From Sedimenticola hydrogenitrophicus (GTDB lineage: Bacteria > Pseudomonadota > Gammaproteobacteria > Chromatiales > Chromatiaceae), in NCBI RefSeq assembly GCF_029017505.1, contig NZ_JAQGEI010000021.1, forward strand, positions 31,010 to 95,009: a stretch of DNA of 64,000 bases, read 5' to 3'. Position numbers and translations under genes: made by a program. Below the pieces are notes generated by a model. That model was not told the DNA's origin, ran no database searches, and worked only from the letters and a program-made list of their open reading frames with translations. Shown piece by piece: positions 35,010-45,869 of the stretch. How positions within the stretch are numbered: position 1 is the first letter of the stretch; every line of letters starts with the position of its first letter.

Positions 35010-35309
35010 TCAGGGCAGTACTTTGCGAAACGGCTTCACCTCGATCTGGGAGAACACTCCGGTCAGGGTATAGGGATCCTCATCGGCCCACGCCCTGGCC
35101 TCGTCCAGGCTGGCGAACTCGGCCACGATCAGACTGCCACTGAAGCCTGCCGGCCCCGGGTCCTCGCTGTCGATGGCCGGATGCGGGCCGGCCAGTAACA
35201 GCCGGCCCTCGCTCTGTAACTGCTTGATCCTCTCCAGATGCTCGGGGCGCGCCTGCAGGCGGGCCTCCAGGCTGTCTTCGCGGTCTGTACCCATGATTGC
35301 GTAGAACAC
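35010..35309 (-). CDS. yciI: YciI-family protein
   Basis: A 99-aa dimeric ferredoxin-like fold protein (MFYAIMGTDREDSLEARLQ, then FSGSLIVAEFASLDEARAW). The His and Asp of the conserved core (AGPHPA, DEDPY) are present. The GTG start at 35309 directly follows the yciB stop, so translation is likely coupled. The function of YciI is not established. Confidence 0.9.
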   Translation of the reverse strand: MFYAIMGTDREDSLEARLQARPEHLERIKQLQSEGRLLLAGPHPAIDSEDPGPAGFSGSLIVAEFASLDEARAWADEDPYTLTGVFSQIEVKPFRKVLP

Positions 35310-35867
35310 TCAACTTTCCTCTGGTGTGGTTTTCTGCTCTGTTTCGCTAATGTATCTGGCCAGGTAGAAGGCCTGCAGGATGATGAACAGGAAGGTCATC
35401 CCCATCATGCCGAAGAGTTTGAAGTTGACCCAGGCCGCTTCCGAGAAATTGAACGCGACATAAAGATTGACCGCGCCCATGGCGATGAAGAACAGGGCCC
35501 AGGCCACATTGAGCCGGCTCCAGACGGGGGCGGGCAGGGCCACGCTTTTGCTCATCATCCGTTCAACCAGCGGCCGGTTGCCGATGAAATGGCTGCCGAC
35601 AAAAACGATGGCAAACAACCAGTTGACGACGGTCGGCTTCCATTTGAGGAATAGCGGATCCTGCAGGTAGAGCGTCAGGCCACCGAACAGCAGTACCAGC
35701 AGCAGGGTGACCAGGTGCATCTTCTCCACCTTGTGGTGCCTGATCCAGTTGTATCCGACTTGAGCCAGGGTGGCGACGATGATCACTACCGTTGCCACGT
35801 AAAAGTCATACATCTTATAGGCGATAAAAAAGAGTATGACGGGAAACAGATCGCTGAGAAACTTCAT
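35310..35867 (-). CDS. yciB: YciB/IspZ-family inner-membrane protein (septation protein A)
   Basis: A 185-aa protein with about five membrane helices, beginning MKFLSDLFPVILFFIAYKM, the family start. Conserved segments include WKPTVVNWLFAIVF and NLYVAFNFSEAAWVNFKLFG. The family affects cell-envelope integrity and division. It is translationally coupled to yciI. The 153 bp between it and the repeat at 36021 show only a likely promoter region. Confidence 0.92.
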   Translation of the reverse strand: MKFLSDLFPVILFFIAYKMYDFYVATVVIIVATLAQVGYNWIRHHKVEKMHLVTLLLVLLFGGLTLYLQDPLFLKWKPTVVNWLFAIVFVGSHFIGNRPLVERMMSKSVALPAPVWSRLNVAWALFFIAMGAVNLYVAFNFSEAAWVNFKLFGMMGMTFLFIILQAFYLARYISETEQKTTPEES

Positions 35868-36020
35868 GATTTTTTAAGCTAAGGTCTGGCCGATATTCCC
35901 CGCAGGATAGCACAAGTTTCCCCGGATCCGGCAGGGATACGATATTCTTCGATCCTCCGCGATGGCAGTGCCGGATGGTGGTGGTCGTCACATCCGCAGT
36001 GAAACAATCCACAGGGCTTA

Positions 36021-36179
36021 GGACCCGCGCAAGAATAAGTTCCTGTATTCGGTCGCCCCTGGACCCCGCTGGCGGCGTTACGCTTTTTGCCAAGGGAACG
36101 GCCATTGCCTGCAAAGCATGCCTTGCCAGCGTGGCCCAGGAACGCCCTCGATACTACGGAATTATTCTTGCGCGGGCCC
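36021..36179. repeat. MITE-like element, copy 2 (inverted relative to copy 1)
   Basis: A 159-bp element whose reverse complement aligns with 23111-23320, apart from an internal segment of about 50 bp that is missing here. Ends are GGACCCGCGCAAGAATAA and its inverse TTATTCTTGCGCGGGCC. It lies directly upstream of rnm, whose start codon is 20 bp further on, so the right end may supply part of that gene's leader. Confidence 0.85.
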
Positions 36180-36198
36180 TTTGGGGTACAATACCCGG

Positions 36199-37056
36199 AT
36201 GAATGTCAGTTATGACCTCCACACCCACTCGACCGCTTCCGACGGCACCCTCAGCCCCGCTGCGCTGGTCACCCGCGCCGCCGCTGCGGGGGTGGACGTG
36301 CTGGCATTGACCGACCACGACACCACCGAGGGTCTGGCGGAGGCTGCGGTGGCGGCGGTGGGCGCCGGGTTGCACCTGGTGACCGGGGTGGAGATCTCGG
36401 TTACCTGGGGTGGTCAGGTGGTGCATATCGTGGGCCTGGGTTTCGATCCGGACGACAGCAACCTGCAGCGCGGCCTGGCCGGTCTCAGGCGCTTTCGGGA
36501 ATGGCGTGCCGAGGAGATCGGCAGGCGGTTGGAAAAGCACGGGATATCAGGTGCCTATGAAGGGGCAAGGGGCTACTCCAACGGGCATCTCATCAGCCGC
36601 ACCCATTTCGCCCGTTTCCTGGTCGAGCAGGGCTACTCCCCCGAAATGCGCAAGGTGTTCAAACAGTATCTGACCCGGGGGCAGCCGGGCCACGTGGCCG
36701 GCGAGTGGGCCGCTCTGGACCAGGCGGTGGCCTGGATCCATGCTGCCGGGGGGGAGGCGGTCATTGCCCATCCGGCCCGCTACGGCATGACCCGAACCCG
36801 GCTCAGACGCCTGATCGGCGAGTTCCGGGAGGCCGGTGGCAAGGCCCTTGAGGTGGTCTCAGGCAGTCACAGCAAGGACGAGGCCTTCACCATGGCGAAG
36901 CATACCCGTGATTTCTCACTGCGGGCCTCCCTGGGTTCCGATTATCACGGGCCCGAGACCCCCTGGACCGAGCTGGGCAGGCTCTCCCCGCTACCGGATA
37001 ACAGCGTCCCCATCTGGCGCGGCTGGCCCGTCTTCACCACGGCGGCTTCCGCCTGA
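36199..37056 (+). CDS. rnm: PHP-domain 5'-3' exoribonuclease / 3',5'-nucleoside bisphosphate phosphatase (Rnm/YciV-like)
   Basis: A 285-aa PHP-fold metallohydrolase from ATG 36199; the longer frame would run into the upstream repeat. Metal motifs are DLHTHSTASDG, ALTDHDTTEGL, IAHPARYG and GSDYHGPE. In E. coli the homologue (YciV/TrpH, RNase AM) trims 5' ends of rRNAs. As in E. coli, yciO follows. Confidence 0.9.
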   Translation: MNVSYDLHTHSTASDGTLSPAALVTRAAAAGVDVLALTDHDTTEGLAEAAVAAVGAGLHLVTGVEISVTWGGQVVHIVGLGFDPDDSNLQRGLAGLRRFREWRAEEIGRRLEKHGISGAYEGARGYSNGHLISRTHFARFLVEQGYSPEMRKVFKQYLTRGQPGHVAGEWAALDQAVAWIHAAGGEAVIAHPARYGMTRTRLRRLIGEFREAGGKALEVVSGSHSKDEAFTMAKHTRDFSLRASLGSDYHGPETPWTELGRLSPLPDNSVPIWRGWPVFTTAASA

Positions 37057-37106
37057 TTTATCCCATCAACCCATATATAACCCATCTATTATCGCGATTC
37101 ATATTC

Positions 37107-37730
37107 ATGACTCAGTTTTTTCAGATTCATCCCGATAATCCGCAGTTGCGGCTGATACGCAGCGCGGTAGAGATCATTCGTCAGGGCGGCGTGGTGGTTT
37201 ACCCCACCGATTCCAGTTACGCATTGGGTTGCCATATCGGTGACAAGGAGGCGATGGAGCGGATCCGCGCCATTCGCAGACTGGACGACAAGCACAACTT
37301 TACCCTGGTCTGCCGGGATCTCTCGGAGATCGCCGTCTATGCCAAGGTCGAGAACCACCACTACCGGATGCTGAAGAACCTGACCCCCGGACCTTACACC
37401 TTCATTCTCATGGCCACGAAGCAGGTGCCGCGGAGGTTGCAGCATCCGAAAAGAAAGACCATCGGGATTCGGGTGCCGGATAACGCCATCACCCAGGCGC
37501 TGCTGACCGAGTTGGATGAACCGTTGATGAGTTCGACCCTGATTCTGCCGGGTGAAGAGCTGCCGCTGACCGATCCCTATGAGATGCGGGATATCCTCAG
37601 TCATCAGGTGGATCTGGTCATTGACGGCGGATACTGCGGCTTCGAGGACTCGACGGTGGTCGATATGGAGGAGGATACTCCGGTGGTGGTACGTGCCGGC
37701 AAGGGCGATATCTCCCTGTTTGAGTCCTGA
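37107..37730 (+). CDS. yciO: YciO, Sua5/YrdC-family protein
   Basis: A 207-aa YrdC-domain protein beginning MTQFFQIHPDNPQLRLI, with the nucleotide-binding core VVVYPTDSSYALGCHIGDK and KRKTIGIRVPDN. It is related to the threonylcarbamoyl-AMP synthase used in tRNA modification, but YciO itself is a distinct paralogue. It sits 50 bp behind rnm, in the conserved rnm-yciO order. Confidence 0.93.
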   Translation: MTQFFQIHPDNPQLRLIRSAVEIIRQGGVVVYPTDSSYALGCHIGDKEAMERIRAIRRLDDKHNFTLVCRDLSEIAVYAKVENHHYRMLKNLTPGPYTFILMATKQVPRRLQHPKRKTIGIRVPDNAITQALLTELDEPLMSSTLILPGEELPLTDPYEMRDILSHQVDLVIDGGYCGFEDSTVVDMEEDTPVVVRAGKGDISLFES

Positions 37731-37768
37731 GGAGATGTCAACCGAGATGAGACAGGTATAATCGCCCG

Positions 37769-38452
37769 ATGGAAAGTCTGAACACAATTCAGAAGGTGGT
37801 GGTTTCTATAATTCCCGTGTTATTCGCGATCACTTTGCATGAGGCTGCACACGGATGGGTCGCTAAGAGATTGGGTGACCAAACGGCTTCTATACTGGGT
37901 AGGGTTACCGCTAACCCTTTCAAACATATAGATCTTATAGGTACGATATTAATTCCTGTGCTTTCCTACATATTGAGTGGTTTTATATTCGGATGGGCAA
38001 AGCCCGTACCTGTTGATTGGCGCAAGCTCCGTAATCCTCGCCGTGACATGGCTCTTGTAGCTTTGGCAGGGCCTGCTGCAAATCTCACCATGGCCATTTT
38101 TTGGACCCTGATAATAAAGATAGGGGTATTGCTTATTGGTGTCGCCGAGTTGCCTGCGTTCTTCCTTGTATACATGGGAGGTGCTGGTGTCCTGTTTAAC
38201 GTATTGCTGATGGCTCTGAATCTGATGCCGATACTGCCTTTGGATGGTGGGCGAATCATGTATTCATTGTTGCCAGCGCCTTATGCAAGTTACTTTGCAC
38301 GGTTGGAGCCGTTCGGGCTTTTTATTCTCGTCGGCCTACTGGTAAGTGGGGTCTTGGGTTTTCTTATTTGGCCGTTGTTTATTATCACAATTAACTTACT
38401 ACCCGAATCCAATATCGTTAATCTGGTCTTTAGAGATCTTTTTGTTTCATGA
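37769..38452 (+). CDS. Site-2-type M50 family membrane zinc protease
   Basis: A 227-aa protein with about six membrane helices. It has the zinc motif HEAAH (ITLHEAAHGWVAKR) and the second metal motif in NLMPILPLDGGRI. There is no PDZ domain, so it belongs to the minimal M50 subgroup. Its codon choice and base composition are clearly more AT-rich than yciO upstream and trpS downstream, which suggests separate history. It lies 13 bp upstream of trpS. The substrate is unknown. Confidence 0.9.
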   Translation: MESLNTIQKVVVSIIPVLFAITLHEAAHGWVAKRLGDQTASILGRVTANPFKHIDLIGTILIPVLSYILSGFIFGWAKPVPVDWRKLRNPRRDMALVALAGPAANLTMAIFWTLIIKIGVLLIGVAELPAFFLVYMGGAGVLFNVLLMALNLMPILPLDGGRIMYSLLPAPYASYFARLEPFGLFILVGLLVSGVLGFLIWPLFIITINLLPESNIVNLVFRDLFVS

Positions 38453-38465
38453 AAAGGGGTAAATC

Positions 38466-39683
38466 TTGAACTCTGTTCCTGCGCAACATGCGCGTGTACT
38501 TTCCGGCATGCGACCGACCGGCCGTCTTCACCTCGGTCACTATCATGGCGTTCTGAAAAACTGGGTGGAGCTGCAGCATGAATATGAGTGCTTCTTCTTC
38601 GTCGCCGACTGGCACGCCCTGACCACCCACTACGAGGATCCCACCATCATTCCCGGGAGCGTCGCGGAGATGGTGATCGACTGGCTGGCCGCCGGGGTCA
38701 ATCAGGGGGAGGCCAAGATCTTTATCCAGTCCCAGGTGCCGGAGCATGCGGAACTGCACCTGCTGCTCTCCATGATCACGCCGCTGGGCTGGTTGGAGCG
38801 GGTGCCGAGCTACAAGGATCAGCAGGAGAAATTGAAGGGAAAGGACCTGGCCACCTACGGTTTTCTCGGCTATCCGCTGTTACAGGCGGCCGACATTCTG
38901 ATCTACAAGGCGGGCCTGGTCCCGGTGGGCGAGGACCAGGTGGCGCATGTCGAACTGACCCGGGAAGTGGCGCGCCGCTTCAACCACATCTATGGCCGGG
39001 AGCCGGGGTTTGAAGACATGGCGGAGCAGGCGATCAAAAAGATGGGTAAAAAGAACGCCAAGCTGTACAGCCGTTACCGCAAGTCCTATCAGGAACAGGG
39101 TGACCAGGCCGCCCTCGATGCGGCCCGGGCGCTGCTCGACAGCCAGCAGAACATCACCGTCAATGACCGGGATCGGCTGTTCGGCTATCTGGAGGGGAGT
39201 GGCCGGGTGATACTGCCGGAGCCCCAGCCGCTGCTGACCAGGGCCTCGAGAATGCCCGGATTGGATGGCCAGAAGATGTCCAAATCCTATGGCAACACCA
39301 TTGCCTTGCGGGATGATCCCGAGGTGATCGAAAAGGCGTTGCGGACCATGCCGACCGATACCAACCGGGTGCGCCGCACGGACCCCGGTGATCCCGCTCG
39401 CTGCCCCGTCTGGGAGTTCCACCAGATCTACTCCAGCGAGCCCGTCAAGGTGTGGGTGCAGGAGGGCTGCCGTAGTGCCGGGATTGGCTGTGTCGAGTGC
39501 AAGCAGCCGGTGATCGACGCGGTGCTGCAGGAGCTGAAGCCGATCCAGGAGCGTGCCCGGGAGTTCGAGGCCCAGCCGGAGCTGGTGCGTAATATCATTG
39601 CGGAAGGGGTCGAAGCGGCGCGGGATATGGCCCAGTCAACCATGGTCGAGGTTCGCCATGCCATGTGCCTCAACTACCGATAG
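38466..39683 (+). CDS. trpS: Tryptophan-tRNA ligase
   Basis: A 405-aa class I synthetase with HLGHYHG (HIGH-type) and KMSKS (DGQKMSKSYGN) signatures, charging tRNA-Trp. It is longer than E. coli TrpS (334 aa), owing to an extended C-terminal half with a Cys-containing segment (CRSAGIGCVECKQP). The TTG start at 38466 has AAGGGG six bases upstream. Confidence 0.95.
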   Translation: MNSVPAQHARVLSGMRPTGRLHLGHYHGVLKNWVELQHEYECFFFVADWHALTTHYEDPTIIPGSVAEMVIDWLAAGVNQGEAKIFIQSQVPEHAELHLLLSMITPLGWLERVPSYKDQQEKLKGKDLATYGFLGYPLLQAADILIYKAGLVPVGEDQVAHVELTREVARRFNHIYGREPGFEDMAEQAIKKMGKKNAKLYSRYRKSYQEQGDQAALDAARALLDSQQNITVNDRDRLFGYLEGSGRVILPEPQPLLTRASRMPGLDGQKMSKSYGNTIALRDDPEVIEKALRTMPTDTNRVRRTDPGDPARCPVWEFHQIYSSEPVKVWVQEGCRSAGIGCVECKQPVIDAVLQELKPIQERAREFEAQPELVRNIIAEGVEAARDMAQSTMVEVRHAMCLNYR

Positions 39684-39759
39684 CGGCTGATCTTCGGATG
39701 AGGCCGGGGTATGATCCAAGGTATGAATAAGCGTCGGAAATCCCACAGTCAGGAACAAA

Positions 39760-40593
39760 ATGCCCGATAAGGAACTGAATCTGCCCCTGCATCCGCATCC
39801 CGCGCAGGAAGAGATGCCCTTTGCCGTGGTGCAGGGAGCCCCCTGGACCACCATCCCCAAGGATCTCTATATCCCGCCGGATGCGCTGGAGGTGTTCCTG
39901 GATGCCTTTGAAGGGCCGCTGGATCTGCTGCTCTACCTGATCAAGCGACAGAATCTGGATATTCTGGAAATCCCCATCGCGGAGATCACCAGCCAGTACA
40001 TGGAGTATGTCGATCTGATGAAGGATATCCGCCTGGAACTGGCGGCCGAGTATCTGGTGATGGCGGCCATGCTGGCGGAGATCAAATCGCGGATGCTGCT
40101 GCCCCGGCAGGAGGAGCTGGAGGATGAGGAGGGCGATCCGCGGGCCGAGCTGATCAGGCGACTGCAGGAGTATGAGCGCTACAAGCAGGCGGCCGAAGAC
40201 ATCGATAATCTCCCACGGCTGGGGCGCGACCTGTTCCAGGCCGAGGCCGATGTGCCGGAGCGGATCATTCAGCGACGGCCCCCCGATGTGGACCTGCGGG
40301 AGATCCTGTTCGCCCTGAAAGAGGTCATGCACCGGGTGGATATGTTCAGCCACCATCAGGTGCAGATGGAGGCGCTCTCGGTACGGGAGAAGATGTCCGG
40401 CATCCTGGAGCGTCTCAATGCCGAGAGTTTTACCGAGTTCACCTCGCTGTTCGACCCCAGTGAGGGACGTCTCGGGGTGGTGGTGACCTTCCTGGCAGTC
40501 CTGGAGCTGATCAAGGGGTCTCTGATCGATCTCATTCAGGCGGAGAGCTTCGGTCCGATCCATGTCAAGGCCGTCTCCCAGGCGGAACACTGA
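39760..40593 (+). CDS. scpA: ScpA, segregation and condensation protein A
   Basis: A 277-aa kleisin-like protein with the ScpA signature FEGPLDLLLYLIKRQNLDILEIPIAEITSQ (about residues 48-77; central residues DLLLYLI). A C-terminal winged-helix end is present. It bridges SMC heads together with ScpB, encoded 38 bp downstream. Family-typical length and gene order. Confidence 0.95.
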   Translation: MPDKELNLPLHPHPAQEEMPFAVVQGAPWTTIPKDLYIPPDALEVFLDAFEGPLDLLLYLIKRQNLDILEIPIAEITSQYMEYVDLMKDIRLELAAEYLVMAAMLAEIKSRMLLPRQEELEDEEGDPRAELIRRLQEYERYKQAAEDIDNLPRLGRDLFQAEADVPERIIQRRPPDVDLREILFALKEVMHRVDMFSHHQVQMEALSVREKMSGILERLNAESFTEFTSLFDPSEGRLGVVVTFLAVLELIKGSLIDLIQAESFGPIHVKAVSQAEH

Positions 40594-40631
40594 ACCGGCA
40601 TCCGCTGTCGATCAGCAGACAGTGGCCGGCA

Positions 40632-41519
40632 ATGGCAACAAATCAGCGGATAACCCATAGCGAGATCAGATCGGTTGACAAGTCAATGATGGATAAACTG
40701 AAACAGATTGTGGAGGCCGCCTTGCTGGCCGCCGGTGGTCCCTTGACGGTCGAACGGCTACAGGAGCTGTTCCTGGAAGAGGAGCGGCCGGACAAACAGG
40801 AGCTGCGCAAGGCGATCGCGGTGCTCAGCGAGGATTATACCGGCCGCGGCATCGAGATTGCGGAAGTGGCCGGCGGATTTCGCATTAATGTGCGTGAAGA
40901 GTATGCGCCCTGGGTCTCCCGTCTGTGGGAAGAGCGGGCGCCTCGCTACTCCCGGGCGCTGATGGAGACACTGGCACTGATCGCCTACCGGCAACCGATC
41001 ACCCGGGGCGAGATCGAGGATATCCGTGGTGTCAGTGTCAGCAGCAACATCGTAAAGACCCTGCTGGAGCGCGAATGGGTCCGTGTCGTGGGTACGCGCG
41101 ATGTGCCGGGAAAACCCTCGCTCTACGCCACCACCCGGGAGTTCCTGAACTATTTTGGCCTGAAAAGCCTGGATGAACTCCCCACCCTGCAGCAGATACG
41201 GGATCTGGACTCCATCAATCGGGAGTTGGAGCTGGCGGAACCCGGCAGTGAGGCGGTCGCTGATCGGGCGCTGGCCAGCCTGGCGCAATCGGCGGCTTCA
41301 GTCATGGGCGAGCAGTCCGTGGAAGATGACGCGGAGGAACCTGGTTGGGCAGGCCCCCGCCTGGCGGAGGTCATCGCAATCCACCCGGAAGAAGTGCCGG
41401 ATGAAATGACTGACGCGGTGGAATCAACCGGCGGGCCGGATGCCGTCAGGCCGGACGCGTCGGATGTCGCATCCCCCTTGGAACAGACCGCCTCAAATGA
41501 GATAAAACATGAAGAATAA
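40632..41519 (+). CDS. scpB: ScpB, segregation and condensation protein B
   Basis: A 295-aa protein with two winged-helix domains ([60 protein letters not shown]). The last 90 residues form an acidic, low-complexity tail not needed for the core fold. ATG 40632 opens the frame, but ATG 40686 lies closer to the conserved region and may be the true start. The end overlaps rluB by 11 bp. Confidence 0.93.
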   Translation: MATNQRITHSEIRSVDKSMMDKLKQIVEAALLAAGGPLTVERLQELFLEEERPDKQELRKAIAVLSEDYTGRGIEIAEVAGGFRINVREEYAPWVSRLWEERAPRYSRALMETLALIAYRQPITRGEIEDIRGVSVSSNIVKTLLEREWVRVVGTRDVPGKPSLYATTREFLNYFGLKSLDELPTLQQIRDLDSINRELELAEPGSEAVADRALASLAQSAASVMGEQSVEDDAEEPGWAGPRLAEVIAIHPEEVPDEMTDAVESTGGPDAVRPDASDVASPLEQTASNEIKHEE

Positions 41520-42348
41520 ACCACAGCCTGCTGAACCGGGCGAACGTCTGCAGAAGGTGCTGGCCAACGCGGGGTTCGGTTCGCGGCGTGAAATCGAGCG
41601 CCAGATTGAAGCGGGTGAGGTCTCGGTCAACGGCCAGACGGCTAAACTCGGCGACCGGGTGACGCCGGCGGATACCATCTATATCGGCAGAACCAGGGTC
41701 GGGGCCTGGCGGCTCAAGAAGCAGGAGACCCAGGTCATCCTCTATAACAAGCCCGAGGGTGAATTGGTGACCCGGGATGATCCCGGGGGACGCCCCACGG
41801 TATTTGCCCGGTTGCCGAAATTGGTCGGCAGTCGCTGGATAGCGGTCGGCCGGTTGGATATCAATACCAGTGGCCTGATGATCTTCACCACGGATGGCGA
41901 GCTGGCCAACAAACTGATGCACCCCTCGCAGCAGATCGAGCGGGAATATGCGGTCCGGGTCAACGGCGAGGTCACCAGCGAAAAGCTGCAGCAGTTGGTG
42001 AAGGGTGTGGAACTGGATGATGGCCCTGCCCGTTTCGAGGATCTCGTCGAATCAGGAGGAGAGGGGCGCAACCGCTGGTTTCACGTGGTGATCATGGAGG
42101 GCCGGAATCGGGAGGTGCGGCGCTTGTGGGAGGCGGTGGATCTCAAGGTGAACCGTCTCAAGAGAGTGCGCTTCGGACCACTGTTTCTCGACAGCAGCCT
42201 GGCCGTCGGGCGGCATCGGCAACTGACCGAACAGGAGTTGAGTGATCTGCTGAGCGCCACCGGCGCCGCGCCGAAACCCGCAGCGAAAAAACGCGGCCAT
42301 TCAGGAAAGGGGAAAGCGCCACGGAGAAAAGCAGCCCCCAAGCGATGA
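41509..42348 (+). CDS. rluB: RluB, 23S rRNA pseudouridine synthase
   Basis: A 279-aa RsuA-family enzyme with an N-terminal S4 RNA-binding domain ([19 protein letters not shown]) and the catalytic-Asp motif [10 protein letters not shown]. The C-terminus is a basic Lys/Arg/Ala tail. In E. coli RluB makes pseudouridine 2605 of 23S rRNA. It overlaps scpB upstream and the next gene by 4 bp. Confidence 0.94.
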   Translation: MKNKPQPAEPGERLQKVLANAGFGSRREIERQIEAGEVSVNGQTAKLGDRVTPADTIYIGRTRVGAWRLKKQETQVILYNKPEGELVTRDDPGGRPTVFARLPKLVGSRWIAVGRLDINTSGLMIFTTDGELANKLMHPSQQIEREYAVRVNGEVTSEKLQQLVKGVELDDGPARFEDLVESGGEGRNRWFHVVIMEGRNREVRRLWEAVDLKVNRLKRVRFGPLFLDSSLAVGRHRQLTEQELSDLLSATGAAPKPAAKKRGHSGKGKAPRRKAAPKR

Positions 42349-43010
42349 ATACCGGTAGCTCCTCTCCCGAATGCCCCTTCGGTCAAATCTACCATAGCCT
42401 GCTGGATCACTACGGGCCGCAATACTGGTGGCCGGCTGAGACACCATTCGAGGTGATGGTCGGGGCGATCCTGACCCAAAATACCGCCTGGCGGAATGTG
42501 GAGGCGGCGATCGACAACCTGAAGGGGGGCAATCTCCTGGCCGCCGATAAGATCATCAACTGCCCGGATATGCAACTGGCGCAACTGCTGCGACCCTCTG
42601 GCTATTTCAATATCAAGACAACGCGCCTGAAAAATTTCTGCCGTTTCCTGCAGACCGCCGGATTCGAGCGGCTGCGGGAGCTGCCTACCGGCGAGCTGCG
42701 CCGACAACTCCTGGCAGTGAACGGCGTGGGACCGGAAACCGCGGACTCCATCCTGCTCTATGCCTTTGAACGTCCGGTGTTTGTGATCGATGCCTACACA
42801 CGCCGAATCTTTTGCAGATTTGGATTAGTGTCCGGTAATGAGGGCTATGAAGCGCTGAGGCAGCGCTTTGAAGGGGCGGTTGACGCAAGTGCAGCAATTT
42901 ATAATGAATATCATGCCCTGATAGTGCGGCATGCAAAGAGCGCCTGCCGGGTTAAACCGGCCTGTAGCGAGTGTGTTTTATATGACGAATGTGCATACGC
43001 GGCTAAATAG
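42345..43010 (+). CDS. Endonuclease III-like HhH-GPD DNA glycosylase (COG2231/MagIII type)
   Basis: A 221-aa base-excision enzyme with the helix-hairpin-helix [15 protein letters not shown], the catalytic Asp in VIDAYTRRI, and a C-terminal 4Fe-4S loop ([16 protein letters not shown]). The Lys that gives Nth its AP-lyase activity is not seen in the hairpin (GVGPETAD). It is therefore probably a monofunctional glycosylase. It overlaps rluB by 4 bp (ATGA). Confidence 0.88.
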   Translation: MNTGSSSPECPFGQIYHSLLDHYGPQYWWPAETPFEVMVGAILTQNTAWRNVEAAIDNLKGGNLLAADKIINCPDMQLAQLLRPSGYFNIKTTRLKNFCRFLQTAGFERLRELPTGELRRQLLAVNGVGPETADSILLYAFERPVFVIDAYTRRIFCRFGLVSGNEGYEALRQRFEGAVDASAAIYNEYHALIVRHAKSACRVKPACSECVLYDECAYAAK

Positions 43011-43101
43011 TATGAATATCCTATAAAAAAACAAAAAAAATTTCGCCTAATCCAGAGGCCGATGCTAGAATTATTTTTTTTGGACAACGATGGAAACACG
43101 C

Positions 43102-44358
<1,257 letters not shown>

Positions 44359-44379
44359 GCGAAGCCTTCGTTCCCTACA

Positions 44380-44417
44380 AAAGCCCGGGGCGGTATCCGC
44401 CTCGGGCTTTTTTACTT
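44380..44417 (+). terminator. Terminator of icd
   Basis: The stem AGCCCGGGGCGG/CCGCCTCGGGCT (one mismatch) around TAT is followed by TTTTTT. It lies 22 bp behind the icd stop. The 200 bp that follow hold short hairpins but no gene. Confidence 0.88.
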
Positions 44418-44614
44418 TGTGGCGGTCAGGCGCGTGATCGCGCGCCATGAATCCCCTGGGTAATCCCTCGGCTCCGGCGGGGGACTCGCCAGGCTTGACC
44501 TGGCAGCCTGTCGCGCTTGACCGATCGTAGCGAGGGAAAGCCGGTTTGTTCCGCACATCCCTGTGCTTCACCCCTTCGGGGTTTGCACTTCAATCGCTCC
44601 CGGCGATTGAATGA

Positions 44615-44695
44615 ACTCTCGCCAAGACGCCAAGCACGCCAAGAAAAACCGATCACTGCCTTTAAACTTCGCGTTCTTGGCGTCTTGGCGAGAGT
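44615..44695. repeat. CGCCAAGACGCC inverted repeat
   Basis: A perfect 20-bp inverted repeat (44615-44634 and 44676-44695, beginning ACTCTCGCCAAGACGCCAAG) bounds an 81-bp hairpin element in the gap between icd and cspD. The 44700-44880 stretch shows no gene. Confidence 0.82.
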
Positions 44696-44881
44696 AATGA
44701 TCCTTTACCGATCCGACCGATCCGGGACCGGAGGGCGCCGTGGGTACGGAAGGTTATTCGGCCGCCGTGGGTGGGCCAGGGGTAGTGCGGGGTGTTGCGG
44801 CGCCTTTGTGGCGCTCATCCAAAACCGGCACCGCCTGACTGACAGGCTCCAGGCGGTGCGGTGCCTTACCAGGAAAGGGAA

Positions 44882-45094
44882 TCAGGCGTCAGCGATGGAC
44901 TGCAGGTTGGCGGCGTGCAAACCCTTCGGACCTTCTTCAAGTTCAAACTGAACCTTCTGGCCCTCTTTGAGTGTCTTGTAGCCATCCATGCTAATGGCCG
45001 AGAAATGGATAAAAATATCCTGTTCCCCCTGATCCGGTGTTACAAACCCATAACCTTTAGCATTGTTGAACCATTTTACGGTGCCAGTTGCCAT
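44882..45094 (-). CDS. cspD: CspD-like cold-shock-domain protein
   Basis: A 70-aa single-strand nucleic-acid-binding protein with RNP1 KGYGFVTP and RNP2 DIFIHFSAI motifs. Its place divergent from clpS-clpA is the usual one for cspD, a stress/stationary-phase cold-shock homologue. The 365-bp gap to clpS presumably holds both promoters and a cspD leader; I see no further gene or clear operator there. Confidence 0.93.
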   Translation of the reverse strand: MATGTVKWFNNAKGYGFVTPDQGEQDIFIHFSAISMDGYKTLKEGQKVQFELEEGPKGLHAANLQSIADA

Positions 45095-45459
45095 AACGCG
45101 TACTCCTCCAGTACTCCAGTACAGACTCAGTTCATCTCTGCATAGGTGGCAGGGCTGTTGTTATAAAATTTGGTGCCCTTTGGATCATGCAGATCACGAA
45201 GATGAAGCGGGTAGAAATCCCAAGGTGATCATAAATTAAATTTCTACCCCCCTCAATCCAATTAGTATAGCGATTCGGTACTTTTGGTCAAATTTTAGCC
45301 GTGCCCGGATAATATTACAGGGTATTTGCGAGGGATTAATTTGTCGCGAAATAGGCGATAATCAGGGCCTGGGAGAAATCGAAATGCAGGAATGAAAATT
45401 CCGCTCATATCTTCTGCCCGGAAGCTATTCACGGACATTTTTTTTACTAGAATTAGGCT

Positions 45460-45780
45460 ATGACGGATAAAACCAATCCTTATGATGATGGCGGACTGGC
45501 GGTTGAGACTTCCAAGCCGAAACTCAAGCGACCACCGATGTTCAAGGTCCTGCTGCTGAATGATGATTACACTCCGATGGAGTTTGTGGTCCTGGTGCTG
45601 GAGTCGTTTTTCAAGATGGACCGTGAGAAAGCCACCCAGATTATGCTGAATGTGCATACCCGTGGCGTGGGGGTTTGTGGGGTCTACACTAAGGATGTGG
45701 CGGAGACAAAAGTGGCCCAGGTAAACGAATTTTCTCGAAGCCATCAGCACCCGTTACTCTGTGCCCTGGAGGAAGCCTGA
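45460..45780 (+). CDS. clpS: ClpS, adaptor of the ClpAP protease
   Basis: A 106-aa adaptor with the N-degron-binding core [20 protein letters not shown] and the C-terminal [20 protein letters not shown]. It delivers N-end-rule substrates to ClpA, encoded 89 bp downstream. The Leu/Phe-transferase (aat) and the bpt transferase, which create such N-degrons, are in the same cluster. Confidence 0.95.
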   Translation: MTDKTNPYDDGGLAVETSKPKLKRPPMFKVLLLNDDYTPMEFVVLVLESFFKMDREKATQIMLNVHTRGVGVCGVYTKDVAETKVAQVNEFSRSHQHPLLCALEEA

Positions 45781-45869
45781 TGCCCTATGGTCGAACTGTC
45801 AGATTGTTCGGTAGTCAATTGCTGTAGCACCCATTTCAGTCACTCTTGTTACCAGGAAGCCAGTCAGCC

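Noticed and set aside
36118..36198. Longer start for the PHP-domain protein
   Set aside because: The upstream codons come from the repeat at 36021-36179. The family start and metal motif begin at ATG 36199.
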